A stretch of 64,000 nucleotides of DNA from Fusibacter sp. 3D3 (GTDB taxonomy: Bacteria > Bacillota > Clostridia > Peptostreptococcales > Acidaminobacteraceae). Below the pieces are notes generated by a model, which worked only from the letters and a program-made list of their open reading frames with translations, did not search any database and was not told the DNA's origin. Position numbers and translations under genes: made by a program. Where the stretch lies: contig NZ_BDHH01000001.1 of the NCBI RefSeq assembly GCF_001748365.1, positions 109,415-173,414 on the forward strand, given 5' to 3'. Shown piece after piece: positions 38,477 through 49,391 of this stretch (position 1 is the first letter of the stretch; each line of letters opens with the position of its first letter).

Positions 38477-39340
38477 TCAATTTTTATCATAATATGAATC
38501 CAATTGGCCTGAAGATTTCAATTTATGGAAGGCTTGATTGAACCGAACAACAAAAGATTCTGCTCTTGGATCTGCTTTATTAATCATCAGATGATCGCCA
38601 TACGAAGGCTCAGAAAACGAAAATTCACTTCTTTTAAAGGCGTTCATATCTTCTGAAAAATATCTGTTTATAAGGGCTGAGGCCACTACGGGATCTATCG
38701 GTACCGTTTGAATTCTACCCTCTTTTAGCTTTCTAAAGCACTCGAGTTCATCTATAGACAGGTCATATTCAAGCCCGAGTTCATCATATATCTGGGTATA
38801 ATAATAGCCGTATATGGCTCCGACTTTATATTGTTTTAAATCTTCATCACTGTTGAGTTCAAAGGGTGCATCCTCCTTTTGATAATAATAGAAATACAGT
38901 TTTCTGTTGGTCGCATCAATCAGGCTATCTGAGAAAAAATACTGTTCTTCTCTTTCTGCCGTTTTAAAATAGGGGAATATGCCAAAAGCACTCCCTGAGT
39001 TTAAAGCGTATACCCCTCTTGACCATGACATAATCTGCACTTCATAATCAACTTCCATCTCCTCTAAGATCTTAACCATGATCTCATATTCGAAACCTTT
39101 AGTCTCGCCATTTTCTGTATAAACATACGGTTCATAATCTCCCGTTACAATGGTATAATGATCCAGATTAGGCTCAAACTCCACTTTATCCGCTAAACTA
39201 TATTGAATCGTTTTTATGGGAATTATAGTATGAGCAACCTCTTCTGCTGTGTTCAGCCATAACCCTATGACGATCGTCATCAAGCTCAAAATTATGAGGA
39301 GCATATTAGGCGCTACGTTTAAGTGCTTTCTATTGTTCAA
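38477..39340 (-). CDS. Membrane-anchored extracellular solute-binding protein (SBP family 3)
   Basis: About 287 residues. An N-terminal hydrophobic helix (MLLIILSLMTIVIGLWL, near residue 14) acts as an uncleaved anchor or signal. The rest is a family-3 binding fold (DHYTIVTGDYEPYVYTENGE; VGAIYGYYYTQIYDELG; AESFVVRFNQAFHKL). I place the start at TTG 39340, nine bases after GGAGG and overlapping the HD-GYP stop; no ATG precedes the anchor with a ribosome site. No ABC permease is nearby, so it more likely serves as a ligand sensor for its membrane partner than as a transporter part. Confidence 0.75.
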   Translation of the reverse strand: MNNRKHLNVAPNMLLIILSLMTIVIGLWLNTAEEVAHTIIPIKTIQYSLADKVEFEPNLDHYTIVTGDYEPYVYTENGETKGFEYEIMVKILEEMEVDYEVQIMSWSRGVYALNSGSAFGIFPYFKTAEREEQYFFSDSLIDATNRKLYFYYYQKEDAPFELNSDEDLKQYKVGAIYGYYYTQIYDELGLEYDLSIDELECFRKLKEGRIQTVPIDPVVASALINRYFSEDMNAFKRSEFSFSEPSYGDHLMINKADPRAESFVVRFNQAFHKLKSSGQLDSYYDKN

Positions 39341-40637
39341 AAGTGAGCACCTCCAAAAAAGCTTCGACGAGCTTGCTGTCAAATTGAGTCCCTTTTCCTA
39401 GGATGATTTCATCGATAGCCTGTTGACGCGTTAGGGGTGTTTTTCGATATGCTCTTGAACTGGTCATTGCATCATAGGCATCCGCTATGCCAATAATGCG
39501 TGCAGATAGTAAAATAGACTCTCCAGATACGCCATTATTATAGCCCTTGCCATCATAACGTTCGTGGTGTTGAAGGACGATTTGAGCACTTTCTGATAAA
39601 AACTCAATATCTTTCATAATCTGATAACCGATATCGCTGTGACGCTTAATATAATCAAACTCATCTGCAGTTAATGGCGTCTCTTTGTTTAAAATTTCCA
39701 TAGGAACGCCAATCTTACCAATATCGTGAAGAATCGCTGCCATATGCAGATTTCTTTTATCACGCACGCTCATACCTATTTTGTCCGCAATGAGTATTGC
39801 ATATTTTTGAACGCGATCACAGTGCCCTCTTGTATAAGAATCACTTGCTTCTATGGCATTGGCAAGTGCCATGATCGTCTCTTGATAGTTCTGGTCTAAT
39901 GTACTGACCAAATTTTCAAGTTCCTCATTCATAGCCGTTGTTTCTTCATAGAGTGCTTGAATCTCATCATGATTCAATTCAATCTCATTGATATGAGCTT
40001 TGAGCTGATTTTGCATACTCAATATTGTGTTTTCCAGTGTTCCTATTTCATCTGTAGTATTGATCCTCAACTGATTATCCAGATTTCCGCTCGCTATATT
40101 ATCCGCAACTTGAGCCAAATTTAATAGTGGTTTGGTAATCATTGAAGAAAGCCATAACACAATCCATCCCAAAACCGAGATTTCTAAAAAGCCCAGAAAA
40201 ATTTCATACAAAATAGCCTCATACTTTTGCTGTTTGTAAAACTGATCTGTGAAAGATATCGTGATATCCCCAATATATTGATCATTGAAAAAGATTTGTC
40301 TTGAACGGCTCAGAAAGGTTTTTGTTTGCTCTGCATAAAGCTTTGTCTTTTGAACAATCACCGTTCCATTTTGATCTTTAATGGCAACCTCTGCAACATT
40401 TATATCTAATATCAAAGTCCCTGCAATATCTTCAATGTTGCCAATATCAAAATCCCAAAGAGGTCTTTTGACTGCACTTGAGCCGATATCTACCAAGGCA
40501 TTTATATTATTAGTCATCTCTGCGATCATATTCTGACTTTTTACAAAATAGATCATCCCTATTCTCAATGAAGTCACTATTAAAATAACAATTACAATAT
40601 AAAATGTTAATCTACCCCTAATACTTTTAAATTTCAT
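39330..40637 (-). CDS. HAMP-HD-GYP cyclic-di-GMP phosphodiesterase
   Basis: A 435-residue membrane protein with a helix at about 10-30, an outside domain to about 145, a second helix (about 148-170), HAMP (RINTTDEIGTLEN) and a coiled coil. The HD-GYP domain (about 245-435) has HDIGKIGVP (HD), HSDIGYQIM and HHERYDGKGYNNGVSG, so metal-binding and GYP-region residues are present and it should hydrolyse c-di-GMP. The downstream binding-protein gene overlaps its stop. Two chemoreceptors flank this locus, suggesting a motility or attachment switch. Confidence 0.9.
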   Translation of the reverse strand: MKFKSIRGRLTFYIVIVILIVTSLRIGMIYFVKSQNMIAEMTNNINALVDIGSSAVKRPLWDFDIGNIEDIAGTLILDINVAEVAIKDQNGTVIVQKTKLYAEQTKTFLSRSRQIFFNDQYIGDITISFTDQFYKQQKYEAILYEIFLGFLEISVLGWIVLWLSSMITKPLLNLAQVADNIASGNLDNQLRINTTDEIGTLENTILSMQNQLKAHINEIELNHDEIQALYEETTAMNEELENLVSTLDQNYQETIMALANAIEASDSYTRGHCDRVQKYAILIADKIGMSVRDKRNLHMAAILHDIGKIGVPMEILNKETPLTADEFDYIKRHSDIGYQIMKDIEFLSESAQIVLQHHERYDGKGYNNGVSGESILLSARIIGIADAYDAMTSSRAYRKTPLTRQQAIDEIILGKGTQFDSKLVEAFLEVLTFEQ

Positions 40638-40740
40638 AGTTTCCCTCTATTACAAATATTAATTTTTTATAACATTTAAGTCTATTGTAACTCACTTCCT
40701 TTTATATTTCAATGCTATAAACCCTATTGAACCACGATAA

Positions 40741-40775
40741 AAAAGAACAGCAAATCCAATACTTGCTGTTCTTTT
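40741..40775 (-). terminator. Terminator after the second chemoreceptor gene
   Basis: AAAAGAACAGCAA / TTGCTGTTCTTTT with a nine-base loop, followed on the minus strand by six T. The dyad element at 40791 lies between it and the chemoreceptor stop. Confidence 0.85.
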
Positions 40776-40790
40776 AGAAGTCCAATCCAT

Positions 40791-40910
40791 GGTTAGGGTG
40801 TCAAAAGTCAGTTTTGCATTAACCCTCTACCCTATGCTGTATCGCGTGCTTCTCGTAAACGACATCATAGGGTAGAGGGTTGCTCAACTTTTGGATTTGA
40901 CACCCTAACC
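40791..40910. repeat. 120-bp dyad repeat element, copy 2
   Basis: The outer arms are GGTTAGGGTGTCAAA (40791-40805) and TTTGACACCCTAACC (40896-40910). The inner arms are AACCCTCTACCCTATG (40821-40836) and its exact complement (40866-40881). Compared with the copy at 1798, an A-T pair in the outer stem has become G-C on both sides, so the pairing is kept. It lies in the 3' untranslated region of the chemoreceptor transcript. Confidence 0.75.
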
Positions 40911-40917
40911 ATCCCTG

Positions 40918-42924
40918 TTACATTTTAAATTTGCTAATTTCTTGGTTGAGTTCAATCGAAATTTGATTTAACTCTTGAGCTGCTTTCGCCACCTCTTCAA
41001 CTGCAAAGGTCTGTTGATCCATGGATGCCGTAACCTCTTCAGAAGCAGCCGCAGTTTCTTCTGAAACTGCTGAAATATTTTCGATGCTGTTGACGATTTG
41101 TTCTTTGTCTTCATTGACACCATCGACAGAAGTGCCAATCGCCTTAATGTTGTGGTTGATCAATTCATAAGCTTGTCTAATCGTCTCAAAGGCATCAATT
41201 ACTTTCACAACGGCATCATTTTGTTTTGTTGAAATAGCTTTTAAAGAAGTCATGCTCTCAACAGATTTCGAACCATCTGCCTGTATATTGAGTACGATGC
41301 CCTTAACTTGATCTGCAGCATTTGCAGATTGTTCTGCCAGTTTTCGGATTTCTTCTGCAACAACTGCGAACCCTCTACCGTGTTCTCCTGCACGTGCCGC
41401 TTCTATTGAAGCGTTAAGTGCTAATAAATTGGTCTGAACAGATATCGCAGAAATTGAGTCTAGAATCGCGCCGATTTCAATGGTTCTCTCATTTAATTGC
41501 AAAATCACCTTTTCAATATCATTATTTGCATTAATCGAATCGTTATTGCGCTTTCCAAGTTCATTTACTGAAGCAACGCCATCATCATAAGCCTCACCTG
41601 TTTTTTGTGCCGATTTAACCATATCCGCAGTGTACTTGTTCAGCTCTTCAAATTTCTCAGATAAAGATCTGGCAATCGTTGCACTGTTCTCAGCATCTCT
41701 CGCCTGGTCTTGCGCCCCTTTGGCGATATCTTCGACGGTTTTAGCCACTTCATCAGCAGAGGCACTGACCTCTTCACTTGTAGCCGCAAGACTTTGAGAA
41801 GAAATGGTCAAATGTCCTGAAACATTTTGAATATTTTGAACCAGTTTTCCTAAATCTTCTAGTGTTTCGTCGAAATATTGGCTCAAAATACCCATTTCAT
41901 CCTTAGAAGTCACTTTAGAAAGTGATCCCAAATCTCCCGTTCTGGCTTTCTGCATTGACTGGATTAATTTTTTAATATTTTTATTGATTTTAGAGGTGAA
42001 AAATATAATAATGACAATTGCAATGACAATTGCCACCACAGATACAATTATAATAAGCAATATAATCATCAAAATATCAGCTTGAATTTCGTCATAATAA
42101 AGTGTCGACACTACGGACCAGTTTACATCCTTAAGCCTATAAATGGCAGCATATTTTTTCTTTTGAACGCCATTTTCATCATAACTATATTCAACTCCAG
42201 TGCTATTCAGATCCTTTAAAGATTCCTTGATTTCGGTAGTCACAAGTTCTGTTCCTATTTTTTCGACAGCTTGGTGTGTCATAATAATATTATTCGATGC
42301 GATAATAATAGGGTATCCCTTATCACCGATTTTGATATTTTTGGTCTGTTCATTTAGAGTGCTCAGCGCAATATCTGCCGCCACAACGCCTATAAACTTA
42401 TTGCTATTATCGTAAATAGGTTGACATGCCGTTACCATCATTTTGTCCACCGTATCGTCAAAATAAGGATCTGTCCACATAAATTTCCCCGCCGCTTTCG
42501 CTGCGATATACCAATCCCTAGTTCTCGGATCATAGTCTGCGCCAAGATCACCATCAGGTCTCATGATTGTCCGGTTGTCTTCTGTGCCTAAGTAAATAAA
42601 TAAAATATCCGGATTGGCATCCACATAAGTTTCCAGTATCTTTAATAAATCCCGCTCTGCTGTTGGTGAGGACATCATCTCTTTCGCAATGGGTTGATCT
42701 GCCAGTGCTCTGATAATAGTCTCGTAACCTTTAAGATAGTTTTCAACTGAAATACCAATTTGCTTTCCAAGATTATTGACCGAGTCCTTTTGTTTTTCCA
42801 TGAACATCGATTTCACCTTTAGAGCTGTTCCTGTTCCTACAATCACCTGTGATAATACAATCACAAATACAAAAATCATCAAAATGGATTTTCTCAAACT
42901 GCGTTTTACTTTGATCTCATTCAT
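40918..42924 (-). CDS. Methyl-accepting chemotaxis protein with Cache sensor
   Basis: A 668-residue chemoreceptor. Membrane segments at about 14-36 and 282-310 flank a double-Cache domain ([40 protein letters not shown]), a fold that often binds amino acids or small organic acids. HAMP and the signalling domain follow, with tip [18 protein letters not shown] and [18 protein letters not shown]. The ATG at 42924 is seven bases after GAGGGGG; an upstream GTG would include that site. A good sigma-A promoter lies about 95 bases upstream. Confidence 0.93.
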   Translation of the reverse strand: MNEIKVKRSLRKSILMIFVFVIVLSQVIVGTGTALKVKSMFMEKQKDSVNNLGKQIGISVENYLKGYETIIRALADQPIAKEMMSSPTAERDLLKILETYVDANPDILFIYLGTEDNRTIMRPDGDLGADYDPRTRDWYIAAKAAGKFMWTDPYFDDTVDKMMVTACQPIYDNSNKFIGVVAADIALSTLNEQTKNIKIGDKGYPIIIASNNIIMTHQAVEKIGTELVTTEIKESLKDLNSTGVEYSYDENGVQKKKYAAIYRLKDVNWSVVSTLYYDEIQADILMIILLIIIVSVVAIVIAIVIIIFFTSKINKNIKKLIQSMQKARTGDLGSLSKVTSKDEMGILSQYFDETLEDLGKLVQNIQNVSGHLTISSQSLAATSEEVSASADEVAKTVEDIAKGAQDQARDAENSATIARSLSEKFEELNKYTADMVKSAQKTGEAYDDGVASVNELGKRNNDSINANNDIEKVILQLNERTIEIGAILDSISAISVQTNLLALNASIEAARAGEHGRGFAVVAEEIRKLAEQSANAADQVKGIVLNIQADGSKSVESMTSLKAISTKQNDAVVKVIDAFETIRQAYELINHNIKAIGTSVDGVNEDKEQIVNSIENISAVSEETAAASEEVTASMDQQTFAVEEVAKAAQELNQISIELNQEISKFKM

Positions 42925-43017
42925 AAAACAGCCCCCTCTTCTCACGTAGCATCGTTGTCATTCTCTAAACCGTCCTTATTTGTCCTAAATGCCCTATTCA
43001 TAAAATACCCTTCTACG

Positions 43018-43047
43018 ATTATATCAATCAAAGGTCCCTCCCGTCAA
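43018..43047 (-). promoter_or_regulatory. Promoter of the Cache chemoreceptor gene
   Basis: On the minus strand TTGACG (43047-43042), an 18-base spacer and TATAAT (43023-43018). The leader of about 90 bases has no recognisable c-di-GMP riboswitch. The rest of the gap to 43178 holds only short repeats of TTATAGCG near 43125. Confidence 0.6.
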
Positions 43048-43178
43048 TTCAATGCTCTTACAGGTTTAAAAACTAGTTCTAATGCTCTACACATCTGGGA
43101 CGTTATCTCTGTGCAGATGAGCCGTTATAGCGTTATAGCGCTATACTAATTTTTGTTTACATTTCAAAACATTTTGCC

Positions 43179-43207
43179 TTGACATGGATCTCTTTCGATT
43201 ATATAAT
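43179..43207 (+). promoter_or_regulatory. Promoter of the bgl operon
   Basis: Consensus TTGACA, a 17-base spacer, then consensus TATAAT. Such a strong promoter fits control by antitermination downstream. Confidence 0.85.
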
Positions 43208-43243
43208 GGACGTAAATTAAACATAAAACAAGTACTATTAGAC

Positions 43244-43270
43244 ATGTGACTGGTTGAGCAGGCAGGATCT
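43244..43270 (+). promoter_or_regulatory. RAT antiterminator site for the LicT/BglG protein
   Basis: ATGTGACTGGTTGAGCAGGC resembles the ribonucleic antiterminator consensus of bgl/sac operons and overlaps the left arm of the following terminator. Binding of the dephosphorylated antiterminator would prevent terminator folding. Confidence 0.75.
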
Positions 43271-43317
43271 AATCGATGAATGATGAATATCATTTATTGG
43301 TTTAGGTCCTTTTTTTG
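43264..43317 (+). terminator. Leader terminator (attenuator) of the bgl operon
   Basis: AGGATCTAA pairs with TTTAGGTCCT around an inner ATGAT / ATCAT stem, followed by seven T. It ends 26 bases before the PTS gene and is mutually exclusive with the RAT fold. Confidence 0.8.
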
Positions 43318-43343
43318 TTTAAAAAATTGAAGGGGGAAAGACT

Positions 43344-45167
43344 ATGAATTACAAAAGTACTGCAAAAGAAATACTTGAAAACATTGGTGGAAAGGCTAAC
43401 ATTGCTCATTTAGAGCATTGTTCCACAAGACTTAGATTTTCACTGCTAGATACCTCTAAAGCCAATGTGAAAATGCTCGAAAAAATCGACGGTGTTATTG
43501 CTGTTAAAATGACCGGTCAATGCCAAGTGGTCGTTGGCAATGAAGTTGTAGAAGTCTATGACGAAATCATGAACTTGGTAGGTCATTCGCTTTCTGCATC
43601 AAATACGTCTAAAGCATCTGGAGAAAAGCTCAAACCGGGTGCTTATATATTAGATTTTATTGTTGGTATTTTTCAGCCATTAGTGCCCGCAATTGCTGGT
43701 GGTGGTATATTAAAATCTCTATTACTGCTCTTATCTTTGCTTGGCATCATGGATGCCACAGGTCAAACCTATATGCTCCTCTCCTTTATTGGAGATGCGC
43801 CTCTTTATTTTTTACCTATTTTGGTCGCTGCCACAACAGCAAATAAACTCAAAGTCAATTATCTCGTGGCCATTTCTGCCGCAGGTGCATTGCTCTTACC
43901 TAAGATGCTATCTACCTTGGGTGAAGGTGCTGTGCTCTTTGGGATCACACTTCAAAACATTTCATATCCCTATCAAGTTTTGCCTGCAATCCTTGCAATC
44001 ATCTTGTATTCATTTGCAGAAAAATTCTTTACTAAAGTATCTCCAAAACCCATTCGAATTTTCTTTGTCCCTATGATGTCTCTACTGGTTACAGTCCCAT
44101 TGACTCTACTCTTTTTAGGCCCTTTAGGATTTAATCTTGGACAAGGCTTTACACACATTATTCTCTTCTTGTTTGCTAAAGTAGGTTGGATTGCAACTGC
44201 ACTTCTTGCCGCAGTCTTACCTTTCATGGTTGCAACAGGTATGCATAAAGCTATGATTCCATATGCTGTAACCACTATGGGTGAACTGGGCAAAGAAATT
44301 CTCTATTTACCGGCTTCACTTGCTCACAACATCTCAGAAAGTGGCGCTTGTTTCGCTGTTGCCATTAGAACAAAAGACAAAACAAAAAAATCTGTCGCCA
44401 TTTCTGCTGGTATCTCTGCACTCTTTGGCATCACTGAACCCGCACTCTACGGTATTACACTCCTAAATAAAAAAGTTTTAGGCAGCGTTATTGCTGGGTC
44501 CTTTATCGGAGGCGCATATATCGGCATCACTGCTGTAGAATCATTTGTTCTTGTAGGGCCTGGTCTTGCAAGTATGTCCATGTTTATTTCTGAAACAGCA
44601 CCAAAAAACTTTGTTCACGCTGTTATTGGTATGATTATCTCCTTTGTTGTTGCTTTTATCAGCTCATTTGTGCTCGGCAAAGAAGAGGATACTGTAAGCG
44701 CTAAAACGATCGAAGACGTCCTCTTTAACAGTCCAATTATTGGTCAAATGATTTCACTTTCAAAAGTCAACGATGACATTTTTTCTTCAAAAGTCGTTGG
44801 AGATGGCATCGCTGTGATGCCTCATAAAGGTGAGTTATACGCACCTCTTGACGGTAGAATCGAAACGGTTTTGGATACTCAACATGCCATTGGCTTAAAA
44901 GCGGATAACGGCGCAGAAATTTTATTTCACGTGGGCATTGATACGGTTAGACTTAAAGGCCAATATTTCGAATCTAAAGTCAAAGTAGGCGATAGGGTTA
45001 AAAAAGGTGATCTTCTTTTAAAATTTGACCTTGAGAAAATTAAAGAAGCTGGATTTGATCCTGTAACCATTGCTGTTGTAACGAATCAAGAAGTTTATAA
45101 ATTGGATATAAAATCAAAAGACACCGTCAATCCAACAGATCATATTATGACGATTGCTCTGGCATGA
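43344..45167 (+). CDS. bglP: Beta-glucoside PTS permease, IIBCA
   Basis: Transports and phosphorylates beta-glucosides such as salicin or arbutin. The 607 residues carry IIB (1-90, phosphorylated cysteine in HCSTRLRFSL), a multi-helix IIC (about 100-440, with GITEPALYG) and IIA (about 470-607, active histidine in ILFHVGIDTVRLKG). Domain order matches BglP/BglF. The ATG follows AGGGGGAAAG. Expression is attenuated by the leader RAT. The operon continues with the hydrolase and the antiterminator gene. Confidence 0.92.
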   Translation: MNYKSTAKEILENIGGKANIAHLEHCSTRLRFSLLDTSKANVKMLEKIDGVIAVKMTGQCQVVVGNEVVEVYDEIMNLVGHSLSASNTSKASGEKLKPGAYILDFIVGIFQPLVPAIAGGGILKSLLLLLSLLGIMDATGQTYMLLSFIGDAPLYFLPILVAATTANKLKVNYLVAISAAGALLLPKMLSTLGEGAVLFGITLQNISYPYQVLPAILAIILYSFAEKFFTKVSPKPIRIFFVPMMSLLVTVPLTLLFLGPLGFNLGQGFTHIILFLFAKVGWIATALLAAVLPFMVATGMHKAMIPYAVTTMGELGKEILYLPASLAHNISESGACFAVAIRTKDKTKKSVAISAGISALFGITEPALYGITLLNKKVLGSVIAGSFIGGAYIGITAVESFVLVGPGLASMSMFISETAPKNFVHAVIGMIISFVVAFISSFVLGKEEDTVSAKTIEDVLFNSPIIGQMISLSKVNDDIFSSKVVGDGIAVMPHKGELYAPLDGRIETVLDTQHAIGLKADNGAEILFHVGIDTVRLKGQYFESKVKVGDRVKKGDLLLKFDLEKIKEAGFDPVTIAVVTNQEVYKLDIKSKDTVNPTDHIMTIALA

Positions 45168-45203
45168 TATGATAAAATAGATATGATCACAAGAGGAGTG
45201 TAA

Positions 45204-46667
<1,464 letters not shown>

Positions 46668-46699
46668 CGCTTCTTCTTTCAAGCAGAAAGGGGTATGTA

Positions 46700-47548
46700 G
46701 TGATTAAGATTAAGAAAGTTTTGAATTCAAGTGTTGTCTTAGGCGTTGATGACCAAGGCAAAGAATTTGTGCTCTTTGGAAAAGGGATCGGATACGGGCA
46801 AAAAATTGGCGCACTCATAGCAGATCACCAAGCAGATCAAATATTTATGCCTGTGGATAATTTTAAAGCAAAAGAATTGCTGGATTTATTAGATGCCATG
46901 CCACCTGAATTTATAGATTTAACTCAGAAAATTGTCAGTCACGCAGAAAAGAAGCTCAACACAAAACTCATTTCAGGCATCTACTTTACCTTAATGGACC
47001 ATATGAATTTTGCAGTTGAACGTTACAGAAAAAACATCAACATCACCAATAGAGTCTACTGGGAAATTAAAAATTATTATACAGAGGAATTTGAAATTGG
47101 TCTTTATGCCATTGAGCTTATGAATCAAACTTTTGATATTCGCTTGCCAAAAGAGGAAGCGGCAAACATTGCATTCCATATCGTCAACTCTCAAACTGAA
47201 AAAAGCGAATCTCGTGACGGTATGAAATATGCCAAGATGATCGGCAGTATCGTGAATTTAGTAAGGTACACGCTCAACATCAATCTGGATACGGAAAATG
47301 TCCATTATACACGGTTCATCACACATGTTAAGTTTTTTGTAGAACGCTATTTTGATGATCAAATGATCGATGATAAGGATGACGCCCTCTTTGAACAGAT
47401 TGCAAATCTATACCCTCAAGCCATGAATGGTGCTTTTAAAATCAAAGAGTACATCCAACAAGTATACGGCAAGTACATTCCAAACGAAGAGCTCACTTAT
47501 TTGGCAGTCCATATTCATCGGCTTATTAGTTATAATCAACTTGGGTAA
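46700..47548 (+). CDS. licT: BglG/LicT-family transcription antiterminator
   Basis: A 282-residue RNA-binding regulator. The N-terminal CAT domain (1-60, KKVLNSSVVLGVD and GKGIGYG) binds the RAT. Two PRD domains follow (about 65-170 and 171-282), each with paired histidines (VSHAEK, MDHMNFA; ITHVKFF, LAVHIHRL) that the PTS phosphorylates. The start is a GTG after AAAGGGG. It is the last gene of the operon, so it is made only when read-through already occurs, forming a positive feedback loop; it more often comes first. Confidence 0.92.
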   Translation: MIKIKKVLNSSVVLGVDDQGKEFVLFGKGIGYGQKIGALIADHQADQIFMPVDNFKAKELLDLLDAMPPEFIDLTQKIVSHAEKKLNTKLISGIYFTLMDHMNFAVERYRKNINITNRVYWEIKNYYTEEFEIGLYAIELMNQTFDIRLPKEEAANIAFHIVNSQTEKSESRDGMKYAKMIGSIVNLVRYTLNINLDTENVHYTRFITHVKFFVERYFDDQMIDDKDDALFEQIANLYPQAMNGAFKIKEYIQQVYGKYIPNEELTYLAVHIHRLISYNQLG

Positions 47549-47601
47549 TGTGCTCGATTTATAAACTGGTTTTCCCACTCCAACAGTAACTAAATGCTCA
47601 A

Positions 47602-47639
47602 AAAAGCACTCTCCTTATGCTGTATCGGAGAGTGCTTTT
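47602..47639. terminator. Bidirectional terminator between the bgl and AtuA-like operons
   Basis: AAAAGCACTCTCC / GGAGAGTGCTTTT, 13 pairs with a 12-base loop, with T tracts on both strands. The loop TTATGCTGTATC matches the inner loop of the dyad element at 40791 (CTATGCTGTATC). Confidence 0.9.
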
Positions 47640-47711
47640 CTATAATAATGCCCTTTTCTTTACTGACTATGGTTTAAATCATTCCCTGATGCTAAAAACG
47701 CTATCTTTAAT

Positions 47712-48011
47712 TTATATCTCTATCTCTAATATAGAAGAACTCAAACATTTGCCATGCTTATCTATGGCAAGTGATCTTGTAACGCCACCACCAAGCGCTT
47801 CATACATCACAAAGTTAAGTGCACCTATATTTGGAAGCTCATAACGCACCACTTTACCCTTAACCACATGCTTAAAATGTGCTTTGACCACTTCTGCAGT
47901 AACCTTCTCTTTAATAAGCGCATAATCTTTTTCATCATATGCAATTAATGAAATGTTAGAAATGTTGCCTTTATCGCCTGTTCTTGAATGTGCAATCTCC
48001 CAAAGTTTCAT
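47712..48011 (-). CDS. AtuA-associated ferredoxin-fold-like small protein
   Basis: A 99-residue protein matching the small domain that is fused to the C-terminus of longer AtuA proteins (HSRTGDKGNISNISLIAYDE; NIGALNFVMYEALGGG). Here it is a separate gene whose ATG overlaps the stop of the AtuA-like gene by four bases, so the two probably form one complex in equal amounts. No cysteine cluster for iron-sulfur binding is present; the name refers to fold only. The reaction is unknown. Confidence 0.8.
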   Translation of the reverse strand: MKLWEIAHSRTGDKGNISNISLIAYDEKDYALIKEKVTAEVVKAHFKHVVKGKVVRYELPNIGALNFVMYEALGGGVTRSLAIDKHGKCLSSSILEIEI

Positions 48012-49357
48012 GACATCACCTCCTTGAGCACGATCTCTACAGCGATGTCTTTCTTTGGTACCAAGATAGAAGCGACTGAAACAACCTCGGATACTTTTTT
48101 AGTCGCACCACCGCCACCAGCAGGGCCATTGGTATAGAGGGTCTCCACTTCATTCGCCACTCTCTCAGCCTCTCCTTTTGTCTTTGTTCTTGCAGCAACT
48201 CTTAGCCTAACTTCATTTGGACTTGATGGCGCATTTGAAACAGGTCCTGCAAATAAAGCATTTATACCGATGATATCAAATCTGATTTCATCGTATTGAA
48301 CCGCCGTCATTTCGAGTCTTTTTTTCACAATTTCAAGTGCGAGTTCAGCACGCGCTACACAGTTAGGGCCGCCATAACTCATTTCGCCTTCACCTATAAA
48401 ACAGTCTTTATAGCCTAAGCTGACTTTGTATGTGTCTGTCTTTGCCTTGCCTTTACCGCCTTTAACGGCAACTAAATCTGGCGCAATTTCTTGAATAGAA
48501 ACTTGTGAAAAATCTGCAACACAATCCGGTGTAAAATAATTTTCTGGATCGTGAATCTCATAAATCATCTGCTCTTTACAAGTATCCACGGTCACCATGC
48601 CACCCGTACCTTCGAGTTTAGAAATCGTTACATCTCCAAGTTCATCTACTTCTGCAATTGGAAAACCAATATTCCAAGGTTCAAAAACATCTTTTTTACC
48701 AGGGTCAGCATAATACCCCCCTGTAACTTGAGCACCGCATTCTAGCAAATGTCCCACAAGTGTACCTTTACCCATTTTTTCAAAATCTTCAAGATTCCAA
48801 CCAAATTCATGCACAAGTGGTGCAAGGTAGAGTGCTGGGTCGGATACCCTTCCAGTGATAACCACGTCTGCACCTTGCTCTAAAGCTTTTAAAATACCCG
48901 CTATTCCTAAATAAGCATTTGCCGATATCACAGTGCCATCAAGCTCTTTAAGCGGTTTTCCCGTCTCCCATACCACTGCCTCTTGATATCGGTCTAAGTG
49001 ATCCATAACATCATCTCCGATAACTGCAGCGATCTTGAGCCCTTTAAGGTTCTTTTCTTCTGCAATTCTTTTGACCACTTCTAAAGCACCAATTGGATTT
49101 GCAGCGCCCATGTTGGTGATAATCTTAACTTTGTTCTTATATGCTACAGGTAATGCCCTTTCCATTCTATATTCCAAAAGACCATCATAGCCCTTTGAAG
49201 GATCTGACATCTTAATTTGTTGAGCAATCGCAATGGTTCTCTCAGCCAAGCATTCATAAGCAATATAATCTAATTGACCTTTTTCTAAAAGTTCAATAGA
49301 AGGTTCAACTCTATCGCCTGAATAGCCTGCGCCGCCGCCGATTCTTATTTTCTTCAC
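48008..49357 (-). CDS. AtuA-like protein (DUF1446), acyclic-terpene-utilisation family
   Basis: A 449-residue cytoplasmic protein. The family N-terminus RIGGGAGYSGDRVEPSIELL, EYRMERALPVAYKNKVKIIT and the glycine-rich C-terminal NGPAGGGGATKKV are visible. In Pseudomonas, AtuA belongs to the citronellol/geraniol cluster, but its biochemical role is unproven, and Firmicute homologues occur without the other atu genes. The start is a GTG ten bases after AAGGAGG. It follows a CitMHS transporter in a sigma-54 operon, so it probably acts on an imported organic acid; terpene use is not supported here. Confidence 0.8.
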   Translation of the reverse strand: MKKIRIGGGAGYSGDRVEPSIELLEKGQLDYIAYECLAERTIAIAQQIKMSDPSKGYDGLLEYRMERALPVAYKNKVKIITNMGAANPIGALEVVKRIAEEKNLKGLKIAAVIGDDVMDHLDRYQEAVVWETGKPLKELDGTVISANAYLGIAGILKALEQGADVVITGRVSDPALYLAPLVHEFGWNLEDFEKMGKGTLVGHLLECGAQVTGGYYADPGKKDVFEPWNIGFPIAEVDELGDVTISKLEGTGGMVTVDTCKEQMIYEIHDPENYFTPDCVADFSQVSIQEIAPDLVAVKGGKGKAKTDTYKVSLGYKDCFIGEGEMSYGGPNCVARAELALEIVKKRLEMTAVQYDEIRFDIIGINALFAGPVSNAPSSPNEVRLRVAARTKTKGEAERVANEVETLYTNGPAGGGGATKKVSEVVSVASILVPKKDIAVEIVLKEVMS

Positions 49358-49391
49358 TATTTTTACGCCTCCTTGATTCTGTTTAAAAGAA

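Noticed and set aside
42925-43017. c-di-GMP riboswitch in the leader of the second chemoreceptor gene
   Set aside because: The leader is about 90 bases, and I found neither the GEMM-I core nor a GEMM-II pseudoknot pattern.
47617-47844. 75-codon plus-strand open frame after the bgl operon
   Set aside because: It begins inside the terminator and overlaps the antisense AtuA-associated gene, with no ribosome site.
48008-49357. Acyclic terpene (citronellol/geraniol) degradation
   Set aside because: None of the other atu or liu genes is present; only the AtuA-like family name suggests it.
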